Shown here: positions 48,230-61,200 of the stretch, piece after piece | Numbering within the stretch: the first letter of the stretch is position 1 | Layout: the number at the start of each line of letters is the position of its first letter | Assembly: GCA_026261815.1 (NCBI GenBank) | Contig: JAMPIT010000884.1 | Span: forward strand, 16,700,210 to 16,764,209 | DNA: 64,000 bases | DNA from: Monarcha castaneiventris obscurior | Lineage: Eukaryota > Chordata > Aves > Passeriformes > Monarchidae | Direction of reading: 5' to 3' | Position numbers and translations under genes: made by a program | The notes under the pieces: model-generated | The model's database searches: none | Told to the model about the DNA's origin: nothing | The model's input: only the letters and a program-made list of their open reading frames with translations

Positions 48230-50035
48230 GTCAAATTCTTTGATTTGACATTGCCTGAAAGAAGCAATAGGATGAAATGAAAGAAGAGGGTGCAGCAGAT
48301 CCTTGCTTGGTGATGCACAGAAGAAGTGAATGCTGGGAGCAGCAAGATGCACCATCATTCTCTAAAGCAACCTGTACTGGTTTTGAAAGAAGAAACTTGA
48401 GCTACTTCCTGTCATCATCTCTGTCTGGATCATGTGTCAGGGAGATATAACCTGTTACAAAGGGTTTGTCTAAACAAGTGTATTTTGGGGGTTTTACATT
48501 ACTATAAACAAATAAACTGAATTCTTATTCTCTTTTTGTTCCCACCACACCATTATCCACATAACAGGCACCATTGCTTGCCAAATGACCTTCCTGGCAA
48601 TCTTGGCAAGAGACAGACTTATTAGGCCAGTAATGATAATTTCTTCATGATTTATGCCAAGGCAGCTTTTACTATTGCATACTTCATCCTCTCAAAAGCA
48701 TACATTGAGTGTGAAAAGCTCAAGCAGAGCAGCAGTACTAAGCATACTTCAGAATAGATTACTCGAGTGTATTTTAATCTTTCAGGCAATATTTTTTTTA
48801 AAAAGTCACTTTAGAATGAAGTCTTTGCTGTATTTACCACTGTATTAGAGTGCAATTCCAAGTAATGACATAATCAGACTCTTTGGCAGATTTTCCAGAA
48901 AACCTCTTTGCCACAGACTCAAACCAGACATAATTATGCCAAGCACAGTCTTAGCAATAAAGATTCAAATATGTATCTATGAAATGATGAACCTCTTCTT
49001 GACAGGATCCAAATGCAGCCCGAGGTGCTCCTGCTTGGACAGCTGTAACTTGGTTCTATACAAAATACAGTCAGCTCATAGCTGCACATCAGAACTTCCA
49101 CATTCCATGATTAAGACTTTCCTACATCCCAAGCCAATTAAAACATCTCCTGCTATCTTCACTGGGACCACAGCTTTATGGCATTGAAGTGATAATCATT
49201 TTTTTTGCCATCTCACATCATTAGCTCTTTACTGCTTCGGAGAAAAAAACGCCATGAATTTTGCACTGAAGACAGAGCTGATCCCATCACCAGTACATGT
49301 CACACTTCAGCGACTCCTTCCACTGGGGACAGGCCCTGGGCAGCTTCCACACCTGCTCCAGCTCCTTCTCAGCACATCTATTAGAAACTCTGACCCATAA
49401 TTAGCTCGGGCAAAGCCCCAGCTGCAATTAATTACTGGGTTTTCCTGTATCCGTGTGCACACACACAGAGCAAGCCCAGCCAGGCAGCACAGCAATGCCT
49501 GGCTCGTTCTATTTCCCAGCCATCAATGCAATACAACATTGACAAAAACTTACAAAGAATCTACATATATTTGAGAAAAACCCCAATAAAAGCATCCTGC
49601 AATAAAACAGAGAGCTTGTTCTTAAACTTTGATTCAGCTGGGACTAAATGTTTTCCTTTCTCTGCCTAGGATAAGTTCCAAACCAGGAATTACTAGGGTC
49701 TGAGTTTATTTAAATAATCTTGCACAGATACTAGGCAAAAATACCTTATGATAGGTATGCATAAAAGGGGGAAAAAACCAACTCAAAGAGTTTTATCCAC
49801 ATCAGCTTTTTTAGAGAGTATTTTTTCCCCTAGAGAGGAAAATTTCATCTGTAGCTCTATACAAAATCTCTCCTGGTTTCTCTGTGATATTTTGTATATC
49901 AATACATATAAAAACCCCATGAATTCATTATCCTGACTACAGCAATGTTCAACTAATGCATCTAAGATAAGAGACCACAGATTGCACGCATTTTTGTGGA
50001 AAGACAGGATAGGCTTGGGAAAAGAAAAACGTTTT

Positions 50036-50053
50036 AAAAAAAAAAAAAAAATC
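50036..50053. repeat. 18-A homopolymer run
   Basis: Uninterrupted run of 18 A. No retroposon body is visible on its left side, so it is called simple sequence. Confidence 0.95.
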
Positions 50054-51329
50054 AAGAGACTTCTTAAGCAGAGAAAAGAAAGAATGGAGGAAAAAAGGTA
50101 AAACATGACTTTAAATCTCATCTGAAAATATACAGGCCTAAATAATAATGGTGGATCCAAACACCTCACGTGCTGAAAAAACCTTCAGAAATCCGATCTT
50201 GGGCATAAAAATAGAGGTTTTGGATCTTAGTAGCCAGATACTGGGAGAGATACTGGGAGATAGTGAGCCTTATATTCAGGAATATCTCTATGAACCAAGT
50301 GCAAAGAGCAACTTCTGCACTGCTGGGGTTGGTGATGTCATTTTTCTCTTATGAAGACACTTGTCACTACATCCTCTTAAACTCCAAACCCCTGACAACA
50401 ACCACAAGCTGCAACCACGCACCTCGTGTAAAACATGAGTTGGACATGGTTAACCACGAGATGAGAGTAAGTAGATTCTCAACATCAATTATTTTTGCCG
50501 TGGTAAAATCTGACAACTAAACACTGATGTTTGGTGCTAAGAACAGGCAACTCTGCAAAGAATCCTGGCCACTCCTCAGTTACCTTGAGAACTTCACAGA
50601 ATTGCTAAAGATCACCTGGACACACAGCAAAGCACAGCACATAATTAACTAGCAGTATTAACTGGGGTAGGAAGAGGGGTGTTGCAGCTTTTTTCTGCTC
50701 AGAAAATTATATTTCTTCTGTTGTGCATATATTAAAAGCCAGTAACAGAGATGAGCCAGATGAAAATCCCCAGTGCAAACAATGCAAAGACGTGGTCTCT
50801 TCCCAAGGCATGGGCAGTAGGTCTCACCCAGGCATTGTTACAATGAGTAAACTGACTGGTTCATGGTTCACTCTTGCACTTCCACAGATGTTTTCATTTG
50901 TGTCCCAGTGTCAGAATTTGCAGCCTTCCTCTATTACTGAGACTAAAAGGGAGACTTGTTCATGGTCGACTTTCAAAACTTCCTGTGTTTTGCCATGCTC
51001 TTACACAAATGCCTTTTTAGCAAAATGTCTGCAGGCGAGAACATTTCATAATTATTCTTTGTCCACAGGACTGAGCTAAGTGTTTCGGCCCTTTTTGTAA
51101 ACTACATGAGGAGAAAAATTGAATACTTTCTTGTGTCTTTCTGCAGAAAGATTTTGAGCAGCTATAAAAAAATTACTACAGCTTGAAACACCAACATCCA
51201 TTTAGCTTAATTTCTGTCAGCATCACGTTTTTTGATCCATTAAGAATGAGTGATGGAGATTAACCTAAACTGAAATCTGCATTTCCGGTCTGCTCTGCTG
51301 GCTTTGCTTTACATTGCTCCAGCAGCAGT

Positions 51330-52060
51330 GCTGTGGGACCACAGAGTCAGAAGGCCAGGAAGAACCTTCAGAAGCCATTTATTACAATGGTTTTCATCTT
51401 CTGAAAAGCACAGCTCCCTTTTGGGTTATCTATCTTCAGCAACAATTATGTGAATAGGGGCCAGAAACATCAAGGTCAAGTGCTATTAGATATAACCACT
51501 GCTAACACTTTAAGGTTCTTTGAATTCAAGAGTAGCATGACCCAGAGTTTGAAAATCACTAGTTTATTTCATCTCTTTAACCATAATTGACTCCTTCTCC
51601 ATGTTCCAAGGGAGAATCAAATATACTTACATCATTTTTAACAGATGTTTGCTTAGTCTTTTGGAAAACTTCCACTGAATAAGACTCCACAGCCTTCTTT
51701 GGCAACGTATTTCAAAGCTTCACCATCCTTATTGTTCAAATCTCTGTCCTAATATCTAGTCTGTACTTCCTGTCTCTAGACTAAACATTCCTAAGCTGCA
51801 AGTCATGCTTTGATCCCTCTTCCTCTGCATTCTCTGCAGCTGGTGCACACCTCCCTTAACGTGCGCTACCCAGGACGGCCCCAGTGGTTCATCTAAAGCC
51901 TTACCAGTGCTCAGTAGGACTGAGGGGTTCTGTCCTTTCTTCTGCATCCTGTTTTCCTGCTAGCACACCCAAAGATTGCATCCACTCTCCTTAAAATAGC
52001 ATAAGGGGCAGTATGGCTCTGTGCTGATTTCCTAATATCAGCTTCCTTGTCTTTCCTGTC
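51330..52060 (-). mobile_element. Old CR1-type LINE, 3' part
   Basis: On the minus strand several CR1 landmarks appear in the right order but diverged. Nearest the 3' end is a 'gtcagaaggccaggaagaacc' tail (51340-51370, plus-strand reading). Further in, a 'gactccacagccttctttggcaac' block (51680-51705), 'ctaatatctagtctgtacttcctg' (51750-51775) and 'ctagactaaacattcctaag' (51776-51797) follow. Then come a 'gccccagtggttcatctaaagccttaccagtgctcag' region (51877-51915) and 'cctgttttcctgctagcacaccc' (51948-51970). A longer filler lies between the tail and the first block. Boundaries are approximate. The copy is heavily mutated and carries no open frame, so it is an old insertion. Confidence 0.65.
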
Positions 52061-52304
52061 AGAGATGCATCTTGCCTTTGCCTCAACAATTCCTGGATGC
52101 CAGAAGAGCCATTTGGGGCCCCAGCCCTAAGGCATATAATTTACTCCAGCTGTGACCTTCTTATGCTGGGACTAGAGCAGTTCCCAGCCTACACCACAAC
52201 ACAGCTGTGGCCTCCAAGAGCACCAAGCAAGCAGAGCCTAGAAGGCAGTGGAGGACCTAATACTGAGTGGGAACTAAAAAGCCAACAGGTTTCTAGATAA
52301 CTCC

Positions 52305-52851
52305 TGTCCTGGTTCTGAGTGGAAGAGCTGATTTTCTCCCTAGTAGCTGGTAGTTTGGATTTAGGGTGAGAACAGCACAGGTAACACCCTCATGGTTTAG
52401 TTGTTGCTCAGCTGTGCTTACCCTAAGTCAAGGACTTTTCAGTGTCCCAGCTCTGCCAGTGAGGAGAGGCACAGGAAAGTGGGAGAGAGCATGGCCAGGG
52501 CAGCTGACCCCAAGTGGCCAAAGGGATGTTCCACAGCACAGCACTTCATGTTCCATACATGCACTGCAGGGAGCTGCTGATCCCTGGGGGGACAGGCTGG
52601 GCATCCATCAGTGGGTGGTGAGCAATTGCATTGTGCATCACTTGCCTGTCTTAGGGTTTATTCCTCTCTCTCTCTTTCCTATTATTATTATAATAATATT
52701 TAACTTTATTTCAATTATTAAACTGTTCTTATTTCAACCCACGGGTTTTACCTTTTTTTGGATTCTCTTCCCCATCCCACTGGCTGGGGAGGGGGGAAGT
52801 GAGCAAACAGCTGCGTGGTACTTAGCTGGTGGCTGGGATTAAACCACGACA
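52305..52851 (+). mobile_element. ERVL-type solo LTR (547 bp)
   Basis: Begins TGTCCTGGTTCTGAG and ends AACCACGACA, the exact start and end style of a very common avian ERVL LTR family. Diagnostic internal words in order are 'tccctagtagctggtag', 'agtcaaggacttttcag', 'ggtgagcaattgcattgtgc', 'atttcaacccac', 'cccatcccactggctgggg' and 'gtggctgggattaaacc'. An ATTAAA poly-A signal lies at 52717-52722. Flanking 5-mers (ACTCC before, ATCTC after) do not match, so the target duplication has decayed or been lost. No internal retroviral sequence is on either side, so it is a solo LTR. Names are from memory. Confidence 0.9.
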
Positions 52852-55800
52852 ATCTCTAATGTATTCCTATAGCTGCAAGGCAAATAAAATGGTAAATCAC
52901 ACAGCTGTGGGTTCGTTGTATTCTTATATCTACAGAAGGCACATGCATAGAGGCTACAGAACTGCCAGAATAATGATTGTGTAACTTCCCAGGACTAAGG
53001 CTGCAAGCCTTGCTAAAGTGCTTCCTGCACTCAGTGCTTCTACATTTCCTTCTGGGAAATTAAATACAAAAATCTAGGGATGCTGCAATCTTACTTTTCA
53101 ATATTGAGCATTCTTTTGCTAGGAAATACAGACATTAATCATTTCAAGGGAATTTGAGTTGAACCACGTGTCTTTTTTTGGGTAAGTGGTAAGCTAGTGA
53201 AAGATGCAGGGTAGCACCTCAGCTGTGCAGCGCAGGGAGCTTGATGTTATAATTGAAAACTTCCACCTGAAATTGAAAATTTCCTCACCTGCTGCATTCC
53301 ATTATGGAATCTTAACAGGAGCCTTGGCCAGATATAGATATTCTCCTTTTTTTCCCTGTCCTTGCTCCCTGACATGTATCTCTCCTCAATTCTTTCCCTT
53401 TATTTTTTTTCCCCAGAAGGCAGAACAAATAGTGTTTTCCTGGCTTGTTCTGCACCACACAGCCACTCGCTCAGCTGAGGCAGGCAGCCTTCTCTTGACT
53501 TCTGTGAAAAGTTCCTGTTGCTTCACTTATCACACCTTTAATTTAGAGTAATGAAGCACTTTGAATATGTCATTATGGACCTATAAAATCAGACCTTCCA
53601 AAGCTTTAAATACCTGCTGGAGCCCTCTTATATTCTTGATGTCTCTTATCACATTAAGAGGTTCAGCTGCAGCTCCCATCAGGAATGGAAATATTCCAAC
53701 AGCCCTGAGCAAGCCTTTGGGATGACTGCTGTCAGACCCTGGAATAATTTCCATACAGCTCCCACCATCAGTGGAATGACCACACCATTATTTTTCAGTT
53801 TCTGAAATGAAATAAGCAGTTGCATGGTAAATAAACTTTCCCATGGGAGTTTGGTGAGCAGGGTGTGGCATCGAGAGCAGACACAAAGTGCAAGTAGCAG
53901 TGGGAACCCGAGCTGTGCATTTCAAAGACAAACACGACAATAAATGTACAGTTCCTTCTTGAGTTGTCCAGTCCTGTTCCTGTCTGTGCATTCCATAGAC
54001 ACTAAAAGCAGGTGCCTGAAAAAAGGTGCTCTTTATGAGCCACTTCACAGCTGCCTATGGAGGTAGAAGAACTCCAAGATATCCAATAGGTACAGAAATG
54101 AAGCATAAAAAGAAACACGTTTCTACAGTGTACACATCATCCAGAGTAAATCTGGCAGTTACACACTTGATTCCTGTCTGCAAGAAGTGATATTCTACAA
54201 TTCTGCTTTTAAGTCTCTGGTATTTCTTTTATTCCTGAAAAGGGGAAAGCCTCTTTCTTCTTCTCCTGTATAATCCAAGGGACTATGCTGGAACTGTTTC
54301 CATTAACTGAGTTTGGGGCAAAATATATTTTTTACCAAAAGCTTTATGAGACCTGTATGAATGATAAGTACTACATGAAAGACCCAAAAATCAAAACAGT
54401 TGCTATTCTGGAGGAAAGGTTTGAGCTTCTCTCTAACACATTCATCAGTATAGGAGAACCTGGTGGCTTTAATCCTTCCAAGACTTCAATAAAGAAATCA
54501 AAGCACTAAATCTTATGCTCACTCCATGACCTTTGCTGCAGAGAATGAGCAATGACCAACAGCCATAGTTTTGTTTCACTTGAGCAGAAGTAGTCTGGGA
54601 AATTGCTCTTTCACTTCCAGAGTCCTCATTGGAGGAGTCCTTGAGGATGCAATCCTTCCTCCACGTTAGCCACTGTCTGCACCGAGCTGCTGGGAGAGCC
54701 AGTGAGATAACAAACCCTGTGGTGCTGGCAGTCTGTGAGCCAACCCACAGCTCCAAGGCTCCTTTTTATCACATGTAAACAGCACCATCCCTCAGCTTTC
54801 TCAGCGCCTCGATGAAAACACCATGTGGAGGCACAGTACCTACCTACAGCTCAACAACCTACACACCACTGAGTAACAGCGGTAAGAAGCAGCTTTTCTC
54901 CTCTCTTCTCAGAGACATTTGTCCTCAGATTTTCTAACTGGGGTTTATTTAGTCCCATCTGCATCCCTTAAGACATCACCCAAACAGCCACTGTGGCAAG
55001 AAAGCCCAACTGTGTGCGTGTCCAGAGAGAAACAGGACCAGAGAGGAGAATATCACCTGAGTGCCGTGGTTATCTCAGAGATTCGTGCAGCTGGAAGCAC
55101 AAACCAGAGGCACTTCCCTGCAATACTCAGCCTCCTGTTACAATCCTCTGCCTGACACAGAGCTGAAGGTTCCTGTTCAGAAGAACGAGTTCTCCCGGGA
55201 TTATTTTTGGTCAGAGTAGAACTACCATTTTCCCTTGTCCAAGCCTTCCTACAACAGCCAATTTTCACTGACACAGCTAATGATGTCACAACTTTCAGAG
55301 CAGCTAAGTCAAGATTACACTTACAAGAGCAATAGCTGTTGGTAGTTTCATTATCTTCAGAACAAAATTCAGTGCTTTTTTCCTGTTGAGCTTTCCCTTG
55401 ACAAATTTTTACCCACACACAAGCACAAAAGACATGAAGAAATAACAACAAAACCCTGTGACTAAAAGAAGCAATTCCTTTCTCCAAACTGGAAAGGAAT
55501 TGATCAAGACCATTAATTTTTAAATATTTCTGAGATATATAGATATAAGAGCTACATAGACTATACAGACACTTCAGTGGATGGTATCCAAATTCCACAG
55601 CCACAGATGAGGGTACAAAAACCATTAAGCAATATGTGAGAGTCCCACTGCAGTAGTCCCAGAGGAAAGACAGACCCTTTCATCCTGGAGAGATCAGTTT
55701 ATAGTAACTAGGTCAGATTAGTGGCTAGAAATGGATTACTTTGAGGAACCTTACAAAAAACAAAGTTGTAAGCAGAGTCACCAGTTGAGATTTATGCCTC

Positions 55801-58044
55801 CCTCGTGGTAGGGATCAGCAGAGCCTCTGTAGTGCCCTTCATCAGAGAGTGTAAGCTAGAAAAAGTGGACCCAGGGAGATTTGCTGTTATTAAAATATTT
55901 AGGGAATGTGCAATTCCATAGGATCAGGCTGCAGCCACTTTCAGACTCAACCATGCTGCAGATGAGCCGCCAGCTACTGAAGCTTCCAAATAATGACTCA
56001 ACTCATTAAAAGAAAATCAGTCACTGTCAAAACCTCTGAGTAAGAGCTCAAAGAGTTGAAGACATCCCTCTCTTCCTTGTGGCTTTACAAGTACTGGAAG
56101 TTGGTTCATGGCAAATTTGCTTGCTCAAAACACAGCTTAAACTTGGAGGTAGGAGGGAGAGGTAGAAGTCAGTGTAGACCATTTTGGCTCTTCCTGAAGA
56201 GACCCAATCTGATTTGGGACAACTCTGTGGGGAAGTGTTTTATTTATGACTGGTCCATGGTTATCATATAAAGCTTTCTGCTTTTCCAAATGGGTCTTGG
56301 GAGAGGATTTTAATAATAGTGACCCAAGAGGGATAGGTTACAGCACTATTAATACCTTAGAACTTGAACATCTTCCATGTAGCAATGGATATTGTGGACT
56401 TCTTTCTCTGTAGAGTGCCAGCTGGGTAACAACTTCAGGAGACCAGAAAAGAAACACATCACTGTTTTGCAACACAAACTTCTGAAACCCCCCTGACTAA
56501 TTTTCTCAGCTGTTTTTATCTTTCATAGCTAAAACTATTTACGGATTAAAGTAATTTTGCATAAATATTTGATGCTAGACTTCATTACGAATCTGGGTTT
56601 AGTAACAGCAACTAAGACAGAACATTTCACAGACAGCATTTTCCAATACAAAATCATTTAAGCATCTGCCGGCTGCAAGAATAAATGTCTCAACCAACTT
56701 GTCAGAGCCTGTCAGGCCTATAATTATGTTCTACAGCATTAAAAGAAACTACTTTTGATTGTGTGGGTATGAATTGCAAAAATAACAATACCAAATTACG
56801 AAGGCTACCAGCAGAACAGCCTCAGTGGGAATGTGCACAACATTTACTGGCCGAGGGCTCCTTATCTGTTGCCCCCTCTGATGTGTGCAGGGGCCCTGGC
56901 AAACCTTTCATCTCCTGGGCCATCCAACTGCACAGGATTTCCATTGCAAACCCATCCTTGGGTCAGGTCAGGCCAGCTGCTTCATGGGAGTCCTTCAAAG
57001 AGCAGAGCTGGCATTGGCAGCGTAGGATGTGGCAATATTTCCTGTCTATGGCAGCACAGCCACCACACGCTCTCAGTGGATTATCTGAAACCCTCACTGC
57101 AGTTTCAGCCTCACTTCCCAGCCCAAACTCTTTGGTAACGTGGCTTTGGGCTGTTGTGGAGCTCTCAGACTCATCTGCACCCCAGACAGCTGCAAACATT
57201 TAAATAGCACACAGGCATCTTCCTCACTGCCTATTTCTAACGAGGCATAGGGTTACAAGCTTCAGTATTTGCTGACTTCAAAGAACAGGGGCAAGGATGC
57301 TTCCAAACAGTGTTAATTTTAAACTGAAGTAACACATTTTCAGCTTGCAAACCCAAAACAACTTTTGATGACCAAACTTTAAGGTTATACCCATGCCCAA
57401 CCTGCATTTCTCACTTGCAGGAGGCAAAGGGAAAGTGCTGAAAGAATTAATAGTTTTACTGCTTGTAATTAGCATGATAGCGATATTATAGATATTACCT
57501 GTATATACTAATTAGTATTACTTTTTATTATTACTTATTATTATATACTAATTATATTACAGTATATACGAATTATAGCAATAACAAATCTACTTCAAAA
57601 CAAAACAAATTTAAATTGTAACTCATTGAAACTAATATAACTTTAAGTATTTAATCTTCTAACATTAAAAAAATCAATTTCTTACATTAAAACCTTAAGT
57701 GTTCCAAATCTCAAGAAATAGCCATAATTTTTATGAATGTTATGCTATCCTATTAGACTGTCTAATGATAGTGGACAAGCATTAGCTGGACTGCTATTTA
57801 AGCCCTTTAGGAAAACTAACCTGCAGTTGGAAAGAAACCCATCACCAAACCCAAAACACATTAAAGGCTTATGCTGTCACATTAACATCAAGTGACACAG
57901 GAAAATTAATTTCTATGATGCCTCCTTTAAAAAAAAAAATGCAGAAAACTATGTTAGGCAGCAGACAATGTAGAGTTCTGCCAAAACCCCCATAATGCTG
58001 TAAAATGAGCAAAGAAAACCCCTCCCTCTTATCTTCATCTTCAG
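52852..58044. other. Unassigned sequence
   Basis: About 5.2 kb without a recognised gene. The longest frame is 55053-55625 (minus, 190 codons). It is unusual in length for AT-rich DNA, contains hydrophobic and Cys-rich parts, and matches no family I know. The frame 54285-54509 (plus, 74 codons) follows a pyrimidine-rich acceptor-like run ending near 54278 and has protein-like composition, but no homology. AT-rich sequence of almost pure A and T lies at 57470-57600. Confidence 0.45.
57470..57600. repeat. AT-rich low-complexity patch
   Basis: About 130 bp of nearly pure A/T, built from degenerate TATTA, ACTAATTA and TATATAC words repeated several times. It is simple sequence and may be unstable. 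No origin or scaffold-attachment role can be shown. Confidence 0.8.
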
Positions 58045-58286
58045 GCTGTCATTCACCTGGTGCCTGGTTGCTCTTGCACAGAATTCAGTGGGAAAACCTC
58101 AGCAGCTGACTCCAGTCAGAGTGGAATTAGGCTGCTCAATTCAAGACCCGAGAGCCATCTTCTTCTTTCAAGAGACAATTATCACTCGAGACTGGGTCCA
58201 TATGGTTTTGTTACAGTTCTGCACTTAGGGAAGTTGTCTGCTTTGTTATGGGCTGCTTATAAAGAGATAAAAAAAGGGTGTTGCAG
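58045..58286 (+). other. Candidate exon with strong splice-like ends (unproven)
   Basis: The 242-bp segment follows a long pyrimidine run ending ATCTTCATCTTCAG (58031-58044) and is followed by TTGCAG/GTAAGA (donor at 58287). In frame with the first base it is open for 80 codons; the first stop (TAA) lies in the donor itself. A second frame, starting one base later, is open for about 60 codons. Neither peptide contains a domain I recognise. A chance origin is quite possible, because 80-codon open runs are not rare over 64 kb. The combination with both splice signals is the best such case in the window. Confidence 0.2.
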
Positions 58287-61200
58287 GTAAGAAAATGTGT
58301 GAGTCAGAACTATAATCCCTATCTAGAACCAAGAGAAAAAAATCTATAAAATCAGTTGTACAAAATACATGTAAGGAAAATATTTTATTTTCTTGGGAGT
58401 TCTGTTATTCTTTGCTGTGTTGGCTGGATTTTAGTCCTGGCTCATAGTCAAAGCACTGGTCGTGGCTACATTGCTCACAATTTCATTTTTGTTGTTGCAT
58501 CACCAACACAAACTTTTATAGCCTTACGTACAGCTGAATAATACCCCTTAACTATTTCTTAAAAGCCCTAATAACTAACAAAAAACCAAACCAGTTTTAA
58601 GAAACTCCAGTAGGAACTCCAAGTCCATGACCAGCTTGAGGAAAACAATGCTTGGATGGGGAAGAAAGCCTTTGTCCTGTTAGCAGCAGCTGAAGAGGGT
58701 AATTTCACCAACCTGTCTGACTGTTGGATGAATCCATACCTTGGGAACTGAGTCTAAGGAAATTTGCAGGGAAGCAGCCCTCCTTTACCCTTACTCACCC
58801 CTGCTCCATCCACAGCCACTGCCCATGGCATCTGATCCATCCATTGCAGCAGAAACAGCAACAGGAGTAGCAGACAGCCCACTCAGGCAGGCAGAGAGGT
58901 GCTGAAGCACCCAGATAACATATTCTGCTCAAATATGTTGTTATTCCCTGTCTCCTTTGAGTAAAATTTAATAAGTTGGATGGAAGTGTTTTCAACCAGC
59001 CACCAGGTCTGCTGGCATAGCTGATCATAGATGTTTTATTCCAGGAGAAACTGTTCTTCCATTTTGTCCTAAGGGATTATGTGAAATGCATCTTGAGATT
59101 CCCAGCATTTCAGTACAGAGGAGAAAGGATCCATCTTTATTAAAGGTCTGCATCTGAAATAGTCACTGAGTATCTTTAAAAATTATTTTCCAGGTTGGCA
59201 GCAAATGAGAAACAGTTCTACACTGATTCCACCAATTATTTGAGACATCTACACTGAAGTAGATGAATCTCATTTAAGCCACAGGCTGCTCAATCCTACA
59301 CTTAAGGAGTTGGCCAAGGAAGTACAAATGGATGCACTGGATCAGAGAGGCATCCATGCTGAATTGTTATTTGTTTAAACAAGACTGAGATTTCAGCAAT
59401 CACTCAGAAAAAACCTGAAGTGGATCAGTGAAACAGTTGAATTCTTATGTCTTATCTTATTGGACAACTGTTCTATGTGAGACCTTTTCTAGAATATCAG
59501 GAATAAAACCTTTTCCAGGTAGCAGCTTGGGATTTTGCTTGTTTTAAACTGGTCTCTTATTATGTTAGACTTTGGTCAACTGAGCTGTGAACTGGCATCA
59601 ACAGAGAGTTTAGATTTCCAAGAAGAAGCTACACCTCAATTAAAACTCATCATGAAGACCATGGGAAAATATCTCAGTTTTCAACTGTGCTGCAGTCAAA
59701 CTGACAGCGTATAAAGAGATGCAGCAGAAACCAAGAATGCAATGTGAATTTCTCATTTTATTGCTTGTGCAGCTGTGTCTCAAGGGTATTTTGCATGGGA
59801 CCTAGAATCTGAATGTTATTTTGCTACTAAAAGTCTCATTAGGAAGGTAGGAAATGTACTAGTCACACACACATTAAAAAAGCACCATCTGGGCAGAACT
59901 TTTATTTCTCAAAAAAAAAAAAAAAAAGGGATGGCAATTAAAGTGGAGATGGGTGACCTTGGCTGAAATATTTGACAACATGCAAATATTCAGGAAACTA
60001 TATTCAGGAAAATGTCTGAGTCCAGCACAGAAGTAACAGAAAGTCACAAAGTGACAGTCACAGAGCTTAAGAGAAAATGTGATGCTATGGCTGTTGGGGA
60101 AATGGGGTGGGTGGAAGGGAAAAAATGAAAAGGAAAGGTAAAGCAGCAGCAGTTTGGTTTGAGAGCTGAGAGAGATGATGTGGACAGAGCTGATGGAACA
60201 GACACATTTATGGAAGGTTCTCTTCTGATTAGAGAGATCACATGAGGTGTAAGTCACTCACTGGGCACACGCTGACACTGCACTGAGGATGCTGTCACGC
60301 CATTCCCACCAGCACCTGCCATGTGCTACTCTCTGTTTACTACGAGCTGGGCAAGCCAGGTTTCCTTCTGTTCTGGTAGGGTTACACACAAAATACTATT
60401 GACAAGCTGAAGCCTTGACTGGTGTGAAATACGGGGTTTTGCAATGCTGCAGAGCAGGCTGAGAACACTGAGGCTGGAACAGCGTAAACAGACGAGAACT
60501 AGGCAAAAATGGCAAGTTCAGCATGTCACTTGAGATTTCAGCACTGGCTTTTTTATCCAAGCAGTGTGCCAAAACTCAGATGAGAAGCCAAAACATCGTG
60601 CATGTTTTGTAGAACATGAAGTACCGGAGAATTTCAAAGGCAGTATTTTTTTTTCATTAATTCACATTGAAACACAAATCTGTGTTTTGAATAAAAAGCA
60701 TTTTGTTCTGCATGGAATTTATGAGTCTCATAACACATTGCAATGGTCAAGCAAAGGGTATCACAACAGAGGAAGCCCAAAGGAAAGGCCTAAGCCAGGA
60801 AGAGAAGAGGGACATGCCCCATCACAATAGGAACACTCACAGGATCACAGCAATTCAGGTGAATAAGGATTAACATCAAACCCACCTAAAACTTTTTGGT
60901 TCACCAGCTTGTACCTCTAAAGTAAAAAGTCATTTTTAATTCCAAAAAAGAAAAATCAAGGGGTATAGGCAAAACTGTCATTTCCTCCATGAGAAAACAT
61001 GTTATTATCAAATTACTCATGCTTCAGGGGAAAAAAGGGGGGTGTGTACATACATACATGTGTATTTACATATTTAATGTGCATTTTATAATAAAAATCT
61101 CCATACATGATCAATCATTTTCCCAAAAATCTACAGGGCAGAACAGCTTCCTGACTGCAAAGGAAGGAGGTGGCAGAGAAGAGTCAAGCAGGGCTGGCAC

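Larger units (their letters stand above)
44406..51329. other. Unassigned AT-rich sequence
   Basis: About 6.9 kb with no gene recognised. A C/A-rich low-complexity patch lies at 47098-47180. Three spaced T-run/AGGTGC units lie at 48171-48229. A 12-bp duplication AGATACTGGGAG is at 50236-50259, and an 18-A run at 50036-50053. The longest frame is 45070-45465 (131 codons) without a family match. Confidence 0.5.
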
